Positions 1-6,025 of a stretch of 64,000 nt of DNA are shown here, in pieces. A program made the position numbers and the translations under genes. The stretch covers positions 17,718 through 81,717 of the IMG/VR virus record IMGVR_UViG_3300032285_003287. One strand, 5' to 3'. The stretch's first letter is position 1. Each line of letters begins with the position of its first letter. The DNA comes from a virus. Under the pieces are notes generated by a model, which saw only the letters and a program-made list of their open reading frames with translations, was not told the DNA's origin and did not search any database.

Positions 1-442
1 AAATACATTTAGATACTTCCTTGAGACATTTTTCCCAATTCATCTTTAATAAAAAGCTTAGATTCATTGGCGTCTCCTTTTTAGATGGGTCTAAATGATG
101 AAAATCTAATGCCGCCAAATTTTTATTGTAATCACATTTGCTACATTTTCCACCCAACTGATTAACGAGATCTTTCTTTCTCTGTATAGCACGATCTTTT
201 TGTTGTTTATACCATCTACCGGCTTTTTTCATGGTACATGATCTAGAACAATAAATAGTTTGATTGCCTTCTAATTTTTTTGAACAGATTACGCAGTTTT
301 TTCTTTTACCTATGCTTCGTGTATTGTGATGTCCCCAAGGGGAGCATTCTAAACAAAACTTTCTTGCACCCAAATTCTTTTTTACTCCATCTATTTTACA
401 ACAAGATGAAAAACTCCTTTGACAGTTAGCGCAAATCTTCAT
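1..442 (-). CDS. HNH-type endonuclease, C-terminus cut by window edge
   Basis: The reading frame opens at ATG 440-442 and runs leftward off the window without a stop, giving about 147 residues. The N-terminal half has repeated CxxC pairs (CANC near the start, CLEC, CVIC, CSRSC, CSKC), and the end carries LDFHHLDPSKKE, the DFHHLD form of the HNH nuclease motif common in phage homing endonucleases. It probably cuts DNA as a free-standing homing-type nuclease (family knowledge; target unknown). There is no Shine-Dalgarno sequence. A GTGTAAT box lies 8 nt upstream, like that of late genes elsewhere in the window. The missing C-terminus prevents judging whether the active site is complete. Confidence 0.8.
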   Translation of the reverse strand, partial: MKICANCQRSFSSCCKIDGVKKNLGARKFCLECSPWGHHNTRSIGKRKNCVICSKKLEGNQTIYCSRSCTMKKAGRWYKQQKDRAIQRKKDLVNQLGGKCSKCDYNKNLAALDFHHLDPSKKETPMNLSFLLKMNWEKCLKEVSKCI

Positions 443-450
443 ATAATGAT

Positions 451-457
451 ATTACAC
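451..457 (-). promoter_or_regulatory. candidate late promoter box GTGTAAT
   Basis: GTGTAAT on the minus strand lies 8 nt before the start of the HNH gene. It matches the box found before many uncoupled genes in the right-hand part of the window. At this distance the mRNA would have almost no leader. Confidence 0.5.
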
Positions 458-494
458 TTGAATTAACCATTCATCCAAAAAACTAATTAAAATT

Positions 495-686
495 ATGCAC
501 TATTGGCAAAACCCATCTATCACTAAAACTCAAACCTCACTACCCAAGTTTAGGGCAAAGCGTCCTAAGGGACTAACGGACGAGGAATGGGATGCGATTG
601 TCGCAGAGGCGCGACTGAACAAGCAGTTGGTTCTGGATTGCGTCCCCAAGATCTCTAAAAAAGAGTTTGCGCCCAAGGACAAGTAG
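495..686 (+). CDS. small hypothetical protein upstream of tRNA cluster
   Basis: A 63-residue frame from ATG 495 with a charged, plausible composition (FRAKRPKGLTDEEWDAIVAE in the middle). It ends 17 nt before the first tRNA gene on the same strand, so it may be co-transcribed with the tRNAs. There is no clear Shine-Dalgarno sequence; the leader is AT-rich. I do not recognise a family. A frame on the opposite strand over the same DNA looks like a shadow. Confidence 0.5.
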   Translation: MHYWQNPSITKTQTSLPKFRAKRPKGLTDEEWDAIVAEARLNKQLVLDCVPKISKKEFAPKDK

Positions 687-703
687 TTGTAGTATGATAC
701 TAT

Positions 704-779
704 GGCTGTGTAGTCCAACGGCAGAGACAAGCGACTTAAAATCGCTCCAGTATCGGTTCGAATCCGATCACAGCTACCA
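704..779 (+). tRNA. tRNA-Leu (anticodon TAA)
   Basis: The cloverleaf folds by eye. The acceptor GGCTGTG pairs with CACAGCT, the anticodon stem AGCGA pairs with TCGCT around loop CTTAAAA, and the T arm is ATCGG-TTCGAAT-CCGAT. CCA is encoded at 777-779. Anticodon TAA (737-739) reads UUA. The variable region is only about 5 nt (747-751), whereas bacterial tRNA-Leu normally has a long variable arm, so recognition by host LeuRS is uncertain. Confidence 0.88.
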
Positions 780-791
780 AATATAAATTTC

Positions 792-864
792 GCCCTTGTA
801 GCTCAATGGTCAGAGCAGTCGGCTCATAACTGATTGGTTGGGGGTTCAAATCCCTCCGGGGGCA
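792..864 (+). tRNA. tRNA-Met (anticodon CAT)
   Basis: Acceptor GCCCTTG (792-798) pairs with CGGGGGC (857-863) with two G-U pairs. The anticodon loop is CTCATAA with CAT at 825-827, and the T arm is GGGGG-TTCAAAT-CCCTC. CCA is not encoded. A paired first base argues for an elongator rather than an initiator tRNA. A tRNA-Ile with modified CAT cannot be excluded. Confidence 0.85.
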
Positions 865-868
865 CTAT

Positions 869-944
869 GCGTCGGTAGCTCAGTGGATAGAGCAGGAGTT
901 TTCTAAACTCTTGGTCGCAGGTTCGATCCCTGCCCGATGCGCCA
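869..944 (+). tRNA. tRNA-Arg (anticodon TCT)
   Basis: Acceptor GCGTCGG pairs with CCGATGC. The anticodon stem GGAGT/ACTCT encloses TTTCTAA, with TCT at 902-904. The T arm contains GTTCGATCC and CCA is encoded at 942-944. It reads AGA, which is frequent in the AT-rich late genes. Confidence 0.92.
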
Positions 945-949
945 CTCTT

Positions 950-1025
950 GGAACCATAACTCAGCTGGTAGAGTATCGGACTTTTAATCCGTTAGTCGTG
1001 GGTTCGAGCCCCACTGGTTCCACCA
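950..1025 (+). tRNA. tRNA-Lys (anticodon TTT)
   Basis: Acceptor GGAACCA pairs with TGGTTCC. The anticodon loop CTTTTAA carries TTT at 983-985, the T arm is canonical and CCA is encoded. It reads AAA, which is heavily used in the late genes. Confidence 0.93.
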
Positions 1026-1026
1026 T

Positions 1027-1100
1027 GCGTCGTTAGCCAAGCGGTTAGGCGGAGGTCTGCAAAACCTCTTAGATTGGTTCGACTCCAATACGGCGCTCCA
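1027..1100 (+). tRNA. tRNA-Cys (anticodon GCA)
   Basis: Acceptor GCGTCGT pairs with ACGGCGC. The anticodon stem GAGGT/ACCTC encloses CTGCAAA with GCA at 1059-1061. The T arm is recognisable and CCA is encoded at 1098-1100. It is the last tRNA of the cluster and is followed 8 nt later by a hairpin repeat. Confidence 0.9.
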
Positions 1101-1107
1101 TTTGCTT

Positions 1108-1143
1108 GATAACCAACCACTTACACGACCGGGCCCCGCCGGG
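1108..1143 (-). repeat. GC-hairpin/palindrome repeat, copy 1
   Basis: Contains a degenerate TAAGT-type arm (plus strand ...CCACTTACACGA) followed by ACCGGGCCCCGCCGGG, the reverse complement of the hairpin shared by eight other places. It lies directly after the tRNA cluster, with the palindrome nearest the tRNA 3' end and the GC hairpin farther out. This is the same order seen after many minus-strand genes. Confidence 0.75.
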
Positions 1144-1188
1144 CGGCGTAACCCGCTCACCACAAACGAGTTACGCCTATTCCCAACC

Positions 1189-1944
1189 CTATTTCTCTAA
1201 CACAAAACTCCAGTAGCGGCTATCCGTGTAGCCTTGGTTGCGATCCCACCAGATGCAACGGGCAACATAGGAACTAACATTCCACATTTTGCACATTTGA
1301 ATCCAATGACGCTCCATAGCGTGATACTGCTTGCTATCCTTGGACTGATCCAACCCGAATAGCTGGAACAAGTGAGTGTCCATACAAGTAACTTCGGCAA
1401 TAGAAGGATAAACCATCTCAAGTGAGAAGCTAACCTTTGCCATACCAAGGCCAAGAACATTCTTGACCAGACGATCACGAAACTCTACCCAAGATTCGTC
1501 ATCAGCTTTCTTGTAGAAATCAAGATTAGCCCAATAGTGTTCAGCAAACGCAGTAATGAATTTAGTACGATTTTTATGGAGGCCAGCACCACTCTCTACG
1601 ATCCTACGCTCAAGCTCCTCTGGCTTATTGAGCCACTCCCACCAGTTACGGATCATTAGGTATCCGTTAATGTTGGAACGCCATGAGGTATGAACGCTCA
1701 TAAAGGCAAACAACCAACGCTGAAACACTTCGGACGCATTACGAGGAACAACGCTGTCCCAATACTCCGAATACTCCTTGATCTCGCTGTCTAAAATTGA
1801 ATTAAAAAACTTATCTACTTTCGTAGTATTAAGGCTAGGGCGGCTAGTAGGGATGATATGATAAGCATTATCCCAGAATCTTGATTGTTCTGTTGCATTG
1901 TTATTAGGAGTTGAGATTGCGTTGCCGATGAAGTCGAGTTGCAT
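1189..1944 (-). CDS. HhH-GPD-like DNA glycosylase family protein, first of two
   Basis: A 251-residue protein. Residues around 165-200 read VLGLGMAKVSFSLEMVYP and then TCMDTHLFQLFGL. This is the helix-hairpin-helix followed by Asp-Thr-His arrangement of the endonuclease III superfamily, where the Asp is catalytic. The lysine of bifunctional enzymes is shifted by one residue, so strand-cleaving activity is doubtful. A probable role is base excision on phage or host DNA. A second, more canonical member lies at 2324-2896. The leader is A/C-rich (CCACAACACCACAACC) without a Shine-Dalgarno sequence. Assignment rests on motif reading only. Confidence 0.65.
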   Translation of the reverse strand: MQLDFIGNAISTPNNNATEQSRFWDNAYHIIPTSRPSLNTTKVDKFFNSILDSEIKEYSEYWDSVVPRNASEVFQRWLFAFMSVHTSWRSNINGYLMIRNWWEWLNKPEELERRIVESGAGLHKNRTKFITAFAEHYWANLDFYKKADDESWVEFRDRLVKNVLGLGMAKVSFSLEMVYPSIAEVTCMDTHLFQLFGLDQSKDSKQYHAMERHWIQMCKMWNVSSYVARCIWWDRNQGYTDSRYWSFVLEK

Positions 1945-2017
1945 GGTGTTGTGGTGTTGTGGGTGAGATCCTATACTCGCATTTTTTGGTCTGCACTACA
2001 AGAACTATTTTTACAAT

Positions 2018-2095
2018 TTGTAACCCCTTACATATCAATGACTTATGGCGCCGGGCGGGGAGAGCCTTTGTAACCCCTTAATTAAGAATGACTTA
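2018..2095 (-). repeat. GC-hairpin/palindrome repeat, copy 2 (duplicated arm)
   Basis: TTTGTAACCCCTTA...AATGACTTAT occurs twice, 50 bp apart (2018-2046 and 2068-2096). The first copy is followed by GCGCCGGGCGGGG. On the minus strand this reads GC-rich element, then TAAGTCATTGAT, as in the other copies. The second arm overlaps the stop codon of a small minus-strand frame at 2093. Confidence 0.65.
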
Positions 2096-2161
2096 TAAAA
2101 AAGAGATCCCTGCTCCCCCGTCGGGGACTATCTCTATGAGATTCGGCATTTGCAACTGCAC
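2093..2161 (-). CDS. candidate 22-residue microprotein
   Basis: A short minus-strand frame from GTG 2159-2161 (or ATG at 2149) ending MPNLIEIVPDGGAGISFL. Its TAA stop falls inside the TAAGT arm of the repeat, as happens for real genes at 6766 and 11208. It lies 6 nt after the preceding small frame, as in an operon. There is no Shine-Dalgarno sequence. The same DNA forms hairpins, so a structured RNA is an alternative. Confidence 0.3.
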   Translation of the reverse strand: MQLQMPNLIEIVPDGGAGISFL

Positions 2162-2167
2162 AGGGAT

Positions 2168-2314
2168 TTAGTTGATGTTCCCCCCACCAACCAGAGGATC
2201 TATGTTTCCCCCATAGACAGAGGTTTGCTCTCTGCTTTTTTTCCCGTTGATCGTGCGGGATACCGACTTGAGACGGTTTGAGGATTGCTCGTCGCATTTG
2301 CCCCCAAGTAGCAT
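2168..2314 (-). CDS. candidate 48-residue hypothetical protein
   Basis: An ATG frame 9 nt downstream of the glycosylase-like gene, with composition like a small soluble protein (MLLGGKCDEQSSNRLKSVSR at the start, VGGGNIN at the end). There is no family match I can name. The RNA strand also forms two hairpins with G-rich loops (CTATG-GGGGAAA-CATAG and GTTGGTG-GGGGGAA-CATCAAC), so the region could be coding, structured, or both. Confidence 0.4.
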   Translation of the reverse strand: MLLGGKCDEQSSNRLKSVSRTINGKKSREQTSVYGGNIDPLVGGGNIN

Positions 2315-2323
2315 TACAACTTT

Positions 2324-2896
2324 CTATACTTTGGCATAACTTTTCCAGATGGTCAAGTCTAAATCTGCAGGAGATAGCTCCCGCTTCCAAGCTTCAGTTA
2401 AAAAGAGTTGCTCAAGAAGACCATACTTCTTTTTAGATGGTGTAGTCTTTGGAGCATCGTAACCCTGCTCACGCAACCACTTTAGAATATGCGTGTCAAG
2501 AACCGCAACCTTAGCTTCTTTCCTAGAGTGTAGAATAAAGAACCTTGCAGTCTTGGGGCCAATACCTTTAACGGACTCCAAATCTTGTACGGTTATGGTC
2601 TTGAGCTTATAAGCAAAATCAACAATACCTTGAAATGCAGTCTTTAGCCTATTGTATTGACCTAGCTTGTGCCGCTTCATTTCTGTCATTAAAGCATTAT
2701 CAATTAGTAATGCATTAATATATTCAAATGGTGAGTGATTGCTATAACCCCTGTCTATTTTTGTGGACAAAAACTCTTCTAGCTTCTGCGCTTGAGTCTT
2801 TGCGGTCTTGCCAGCAACAAGGATGGCAAACATAAGAAACTCTTCTAATTCTGATTCGGTACGATTGAAGTCGGTAATCTTTTCTGGAACGATCAT
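2324..2896 (-). CDS. endonuclease III-like HhH-GPD DNA glycosylase
   Basis: A 190-residue protein. Near residues 115-150 it reads VKGIGPKTARFFILHSR followed by AVLDTHILKWLREQGYD. This is the HhH hairpin (GIGPKTA) with the Lys, and the LDTH catalytic Asp, of the endonuclease III/HhH-GPD superfamily. It is predicted to excise a damaged or modified base. The iron-sulphur cluster cysteines of bacterial Nth are not visible at the C-terminus. It heads a short run of genes that continues leftward. Start ATG 2894-2896; the leader is A/C-rich and lacks a Shine-Dalgarno sequence. Confidence 0.75.
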   Translation of the reverse strand: MIVPEKITDFNRTESELEEFLMFAILVAGKTAKTQAQKLEEFLSTKIDRGYSNHSPFEYINALLIDNALMTEMKRHKLGQYNRLKTAFQGIVDFAYKLKTITVQDLESVKGIGPKTARFFILHSRKEAKVAVLDTHILKWLREQGYDAPKTTPSKKKYGLLEQLFLTEAWKRELSPADLDLTIWKSYAKV

Positions 2897-2962
2897 GGTG
2901 TAGTGTGGTTAAGGTTTATGGGCGCAGGGCATCGAGAGCTACTTCCGCTAACCCTATAAAAT

Positions 2963-3118
2963 TTATTGTTTGATAAGATACTGGTAGAATCGACCCTGAC
3001 GCTTGAGTTGCTGAAGGTAATTCTCATGCGTGACATCATGCATATGCATAAGCAACAGAGAAGGCTTGCGATACTCGAATCCGAGTAGGTTTAGGATGAT
3101 GGTGATAGGGTCTTTCAT
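2963..3118 (-). CDS. 51-residue hypothetical protein
   Basis: The frame starts at ATG 3116-3118 with MKDPITIILNLLGFEYRKPS and ends QYLIKQ. A consensus promoter ends 6 nt before the ATG (TTGACA, 17 nt, TAAACT at 3125-3153), predicting a leaderless transcript and supporting the start. Function unknown. Confidence 0.65.
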   Translation of the reverse strand: MKDPITIILNLLGFEYRKPSLLLMHMHDVTHENYLQQLKRQGRFYQYLIKQ

Positions 3119-3124
3119 TTTTAT

Positions 3125-3153
3125 AGTTTATTCTTTTTTGCCATGCGTGTCAA
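3125..3153 (-). promoter_or_regulatory. sigma70-like early promoter
   Basis: TTGACA, 17-nt spacer, TAAACT on the minus strand. The -10 box ends 6 nt before the ATG at 3118. Confidence 0.75.
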
Positions 3154-3366
3154 CTACATCACACAATTATTTTCACTGATAAGTTCCCAAAGTTTCTCTT
3201 GAGCCATTTCCATACCCTTAATAGAGTCATAGTCATCAGAGTGTTTTATATGTTGTCTCATATAATGCTCCATATTCGTTACGACTATCTTCCAATCCAG
3301 TCCCTTGCAGGACGCTTCAAATAGATCTTGTTCTTCGGGTAGGGTGAATTTTAAAATTGCTTCCAT
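3154..3366 (-). CDS. small conserved-looking phage protein (70 aa)
   Basis: Starts MEAILKFTLPEEQDLFEASC and continues with MEHYMRQHIKHSDD, ending LWELISENNCVM. From memory, this pattern (FTLPEEQ..F..A, then YxRxxIKHxD, then a C-terminal L..L) recurs in short uncharacterised phage proteins; no search was done. I chose ATG 3366 because a promoter (TTGACT-17-TATAAA, 3376-3404) overlaps the longer alternative start at 3396. Role unknown. Confidence 0.7.
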   Translation of the reverse strand: MEAILKFTLPEEQDLFEASCKGLDWKIVVTNMEHYMRQHIKHSDDYDSIKGMEMAQEKLWELISENNCVM

Positions 3367-3375
3367 GGTCTGCCA

Positions 3376-3404
3376 TTTATAAAACAACTTGAGCAAATAG
3401 TCAA
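3376..3404 (-). promoter_or_regulatory. sigma70-like early promoter
   Basis: TTGACT, 17-nt spacer, TATAAA. The predicted start site is about 3 nt before ATG 3366. Confidence 0.7.
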
Positions 3405-3463
3405 TGCGTATTTGCTACCGAGATTTTTAGTAAATAGGCTCGGGATTTACGCCCGATATCCCC

Positions 3464-3556
3464 CTAAATAGCAATTTCTGGGTATCCCTGTCCCCTAACA
3501 TCAGAAACTAATATCGTTTCTGTGCTACTAACTTGATGGATTGTTTGTATTTCCAC
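3464..3556 (-). CDS. candidate 30-residue microprotein, GTG start
   Basis: The best early promoter in the window (TTGACA-17-TATACT, 3564-3592) points at GTG 3554-3556, within one base of the predicted transcription start. The frame reads MEIQTIHQVSSTETILVSDV and ends YPEIAI before TAG. A 7-bp inverted repeat (CAGAAAC/GTTTCTG) lies inside. Leaderless GTG translation is an inference; the RNA might instead be non-coding. Confidence 0.45.
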   Translation of the reverse strand: MEIQTIHQVSSTETILVSDVRGQGYPEIAI

Positions 3557-3563
3557 TATTATT

Positions 3564-3592
3564 AGTATACTACTATTTGGGATGCTTGTCAA
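3564..3592 (-). promoter_or_regulatory. consensus sigma70-like promoter
   Basis: Perfect TTGACA, 17-nt spacer, TATACT on the minus strand. Transcription would begin at about 3557. Confidence 0.8.
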
Positions 3593-3604
3593 GCACTGTA
3601 TCTT

Positions 3605-3643
3605 GTTGATAATCAGGCACTTACGCGACCGGGCCCCGCCCGG
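3605..3643 (-). repeat. GC-hairpin/palindrome repeat, copy 3
   Basis: Reverse-orientation copy. On the minus strand it reads CCGGGCGGGGCCCGG, then TCGCGTAAGTGCCTGATT and ATCAAC. It lies just upstream of the promoter at 3564-3592. Confidence 0.8.
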
Positions 3644-3730
3644 CCTGCCTTGTATTACATTACCATATTCCCCGAATACAATGACAGGCGACGAGACCCA
3701 AGAACAGAAGTATTACAATGTATCGGTTCT

Positions 3731-3940
3731 TCATACAGCGTCCTCCGATCCGCCGAAGAGCTGATCCCACTCCTCGCCTGTGATGCCGGTCTTGTAGAAC
3801 TCGCGCTCGTCGGCGTTGAGGTTGGGGAACGCGTTCTGGAGAAGCGCGCCGTTGGCGTAGGCCTCGACTTGGGCCTCGGTAATGTTGAGGTCGAGGGTGC
3901 GGGTGATCTTACTGAAAGGTGAGGTACGGGTTACTTTCAT
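3731..3940 (-). CDS. small conserved-looking phage protein (69 aa)
   Basis: Contains AYANGALLQNAFPNLNADER followed by EFYKTGITGEEWDQLFGG. From memory, the pattern 'GxxIQxAFPxLxxxEREFxxTGIT..EWD' recurs in short uncharacterised proteins of unrelated phages; no search was done. The -10 box TATGAT lies 6 nt before ATG 3938-3940, fixing the start and implying a leaderless mRNA. Function unknown. Confidence 0.75.
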   Translation of the reverse strand: MKVTRTSPFSKITRTLDLNITEAQVEAYANGALLQNAFPNLNADEREFYKTGITGEEWDQLFGGSEDAV

Positions 3941-3946
3941 ATGATC

Positions 3947-3974
3947 ATCATACTACAATTTGCCCATATCACAA
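3947..3974 (-). promoter_or_regulatory. sigma70-like early promoter
   Basis: TTGTGA, 16-nt spacer, TATGAT. The -10 box ends 6 nt before ATG 3940. Confidence 0.6.
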
Positions 3975-4016
3975 CAAAAATCTTCTATGAATAAAAATTT
4001 ATTTTTAATAAAAAGC

Positions 4017-4045
4017 TTGACACATCTCTTGTCTTACTATACAAT
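4017..4045 (+). promoter_or_regulatory. plus-strand promoter facing the hairpin repeat
   Basis: TTGACA, 17-nt spacer, TACAAT on the plus strand, although all neighbouring protein genes are on the minus strand. Transcription would enter repeat copy 4 and run antisense to the 3' end of the 4135-4935 gene. Confidence 0.6.
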
Positions 4046-4046
4046 A

Positions 4047-4091
4047 CCGGGCGGGGCCCGGCGCTGTAAGTCCTTGATCTTCAACCACTTA
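4047..4091 (+). repeat. GC-hairpin/palindrome repeat, copy 4
   Basis: Perfect hairpin CCGGGCGGGGCCCGG (stem CCGGGC/GCCCGG, loop GGG), then GCGCTG, then the near-perfect palindrome TAAGT-cc-TTGA-tct-TCAA-cc-ACTTA. A second stem (GGGAGGCGGC with GCCGCCCCCC) follows immediately at 4092-4117. Confidence 0.85.
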
Positions 4092-4134
4092 GGGAGGCGG
4101 CCCAATTGCCGCCCCCCTATGTTAGTTGCCGATG

Positions 4135-4935
4135 TTAGGCAGTCACGATCACTGCCTCGGCCTCCTCCGCCTGTGCCTCGACCGCTTGCTGGGCCGCGAT
4201 GCCTGCCAGAGGATCAAGCAGGGCGTGGAGAGCGTCCGACCGACGAGGCAATGCCATTGCATTACCGCGCAGGACATTGGTGAAGGCGTTATGCAGGCCC
4301 CAGAGGTTGCGCTCGGAACCCCAAACATCGTGTTCGGGTTCGTGCCACTGGGACACCACATCGGCGAGCGCAGTCTTGGAGACCGCGCCGCAACGATAGG
4401 CCTTCACGATCAGATCGTGAGCGTCCCTGTCCGCAATCGTGCAGGACTGGTAGGCCTCGACGCGCTTGGCGTGATTGCCCCATGCGCTGGTGAGCTTACC
4501 GAACGCGCCAGCGAGGAGCATCGGAAGATCGCGCAGGATGAACTTTGTGTGACGACGAGCGATCTTGATCTCGTTGTGGAAGGCGAGGTTGTCGCAGACG
4601 AAAGGCGCGGAGCCAGCGTTGATGCCAGCAGGGAACGACTTGTCGTGCGAGTTACGCAGACCAATCACAGTTCCAACAGTCTCGGCAAGCGAGAAGTTCT
4701 TGAGGCCTCCGACCTGAAACAGGCCAAAGTACCGCTGACCATCACGAGCGAGAGCGTGACGCTCCTGCACGATTTCGAGGCCAGCAGTGTTGACGACTTC
4801 GCGCAGGCCTTCGACCAAGCGCGAGTGAGGGATCGGATGCCACGAATCAGTGGAGTTCGGGGTGATGGAGTTGGCGACCTGCTCCGTGGAGACTTCGTGA
4901 CCGCCGCAGTGTAGTGTGAGGTTCAGTGTTTTCAT
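4135..4935 (-). CDS. DUF932-like phage/plasmid protein
   Basis: A 266-residue, GC-rich gene. The central part (YFGLFQVGGLKNFSLAETVG, then GLRNSHDKSFPAGINAGSAP, then FVCDNLAFHNEI) resembles the DUF932 family of phage and plasmid proteins of unknown biochemical function. The C-terminus is Ala/Glu rich. The promoter at 4945-4973 (TTGTAC-17-GATGAT) sits just before ATG 4933-4935. Codon use is clearly GC-richer than in late genes, which fits recent acquisition or early-region bias. The family call is from remembered pattern, not a search. Confidence 0.6.
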   Translation of the reverse strand: MKTLNLTLHCGGHEVSTEQVANSITPNSTDSWHPIPHSRLVEGLREVVNTAGLEIVQERHALARDGQRYFGLFQVGGLKNFSLAETVGTVIGLRNSHDKSFPAGINAGSAPFVCDNLAFHNEIKIARRHTKFILRDLPMLLAGAFGKLTSAWGNHAKRVEAYQSCTIADRDAHDLIVKAYRCGAVSKTALADVVSQWHEPEHDVWGSERNLWGLHNAFTNVLRGNAMALPRRSDALHALLDPLAGIAAQQAVEAQAEEAEAVIVTA

Positions 4936-4944
4936 GACTCTCTG

Positions 4945-4973
4945 ATCATCCTACTTTTTGGCGTTCGGTACAA
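4945..4973 (-). promoter_or_regulatory. sigma70-like early promoter
   Basis: TTGTAC, 17-nt spacer, GATGAT. The -10 box ends 9 nt before ATG 4935. Confidence 0.5.
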
Positions 4974-5018
4974 TACCTTTTTCACAATTTTTTGCGATTT
5001 CTTTTTGTGCGATTTCTG

Positions 5019-5176
5019 TTGACAGTCCGTAGAGCTAGTGTTTACGCGGCTCCATGGCGACCTTTGTCTACAGCCTACCCCCTACCTACAGAGCCAGTAT
5101 CTATGCGGGTCTACAGCGTAAGACAAACCGACCGGGCGGGGCCCGGCTGCGTAAGTCGCTGATATTCAACAACTTA
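5019..5176 (+). repeat. extended hairpin cassette, copy 5 (about 158 bp)
   Basis: Begins TTGACAG and continues GAGCTAGTGTTTACGCGGCT, then a second related block GAGCCAGTATCTATGCGGGT, GTAAGACAAACCG, the CCGGGCGGGGCCCGG hairpin (5132-5146) and the TAAGT...ACTTA palindrome (5152-5176). Two more full-length relatives lie at 6611 and 8148. The TTGACA with TTTACGC/TATGCG suggests plus-strand promoters. Confidence 0.8.
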
Positions 5177-5226
5177 TGCAGATCCGGTACTGTAATGTTA
5201 AGTTATCGCATTTTCGTTTGTTTTTT

Positions 5227-5289
5227 TTATTTGTTTTTATTGAAGTGAATTGCAAGCGCTACTAACAAGCATATTAGTATGAAGGTCAT
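5227..5289 (-). CDS. possible 20-residue hydrophobic peptide
   Basis: The frame reads MTFILICLLVALAIHFNKNK, one hydrophobic helix with a basic tail, 11 nt downstream of the 5301-5984 gene on the same strand. Comparable tiny membrane peptides occur at 11544-11751. There is no Shine-Dalgarno sequence, so it could be chance. Confidence 0.3.
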   Translation of the reverse strand: MTFILICLLVALAIHFNKNK

Positions 5290-5300
5290 GGCGCACGATG

Positions 5301-5984
5301 TTAAGCGGTTGCGATAACAAAGCCGGAATCGTCCTTTTTTCCTTTGCCCTTGGCAACGAGGCCGACGATCACGCCTTTCGGGTCGAGGAATCGGAGATCC
5401 GTTTCGTCACCATTCACGACAGGCTTGCCGAGATAGGTTTCGGGAAGTTTGCCAGCAAACACGGCGGCGATGTTTCCCGTTGTCTTGGCGAATAGTTCGA
5501 CAAGGTGTTGATTGTTCTCCTTGCGTGAGAAAGTCAGGTGATAGTTTTCGGGAAGCTCGCCGTTAATGAAAGCAATCATGCGCTTGGGATTTGGCGTGTA
5601 GTCATAAAAGGTGACTTCAGGAAAAGCCCTCATGTCGATCAGATTTTCCCACGGCAGATCGGAGAGGACATTCAACCGCACGGCAAGTTTCATGCTTTTC
5701 TTTTTCGCGTTCTTAATGGCAAGAGAGAGTTCCTTTTTAAGTTGGGCAAGGAAAGCGTCTTTCTGTTCTATGAAGTAACGGGATTTTTTGAATCGTGCCT
5801 CTTGAACATTAGAAAACGCGCCCATGCCCGAAGTGTTGAGACAAGCGGCGGCGCAACCTTCCGAAGCGTGAGAGCAAAAGTTTTTTCCCGAAAGATTGTA
5901 GGGAATGAGAGACAGGCCAAGCGTGAGCCAACCGAGTTTTTCGCCTTTGCGGATTTTTGTGTTGTTTGGTGATAGGAGTTTCAT
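5301..5984 (-). CDS. Gp88-like cysteine-rich phage protein
   Basis: 227 residues from the ATG at 5982-5984. The N-terminal part has the pattern LGLSLIPYNLSGKNFCSHAS followed by EGCAAACLNTSGMG, then ARFKKSRYF and VRLNVLSDLPWE. This resembles the mycobacteriophage Gp88-like family, whose clustered cysteines suggest a metal or Fe-S site; its biochemical role is not known to me. I prefer the internal ATG because a TTGACA box lies 40 nt upstream and the added N-terminal 20 residues look non-conserved. Confidence 0.6.
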   Translation of the reverse strand: MKLLSPNNTKIRKGEKLGWLTLGLSLIPYNLSGKNFCSHASEGCAAACLNTSGMGAFSNVQEARFKKSRYFIEQKDAFLAQLKKELSLAIKNAKKKSMKLAVRLNVLSDLPWENLIDMRAFPEVTFYDYTPNPKRMIAFINGELPENYHLTFSRKENNQHLVELFAKTTGNIAAVFAGKLPETYLGKPVVNGDETDLRFLDPKGVIVGLVAKGKGKKDDSGFVIATA

Positions 5985-6025
5985 GGTTCTATGATTTTGA
6001 TTATTTTTTGCCGTAGTGTCAACGA

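Noticed and set aside
4126-4914. Long plus-strand open frame (262 codons) over the DUF932-like gene
   Set aside because: It mirrors the minus-strand gene in GC-rich DNA; the minus-strand protein has a recognisable pattern and promoter, the plus-strand one does not.
5538-5972. Plus-strand frame of 144 codons
   Set aside because: Antisense shadow of the Gp88-like gene; no start signal or sensible composition.
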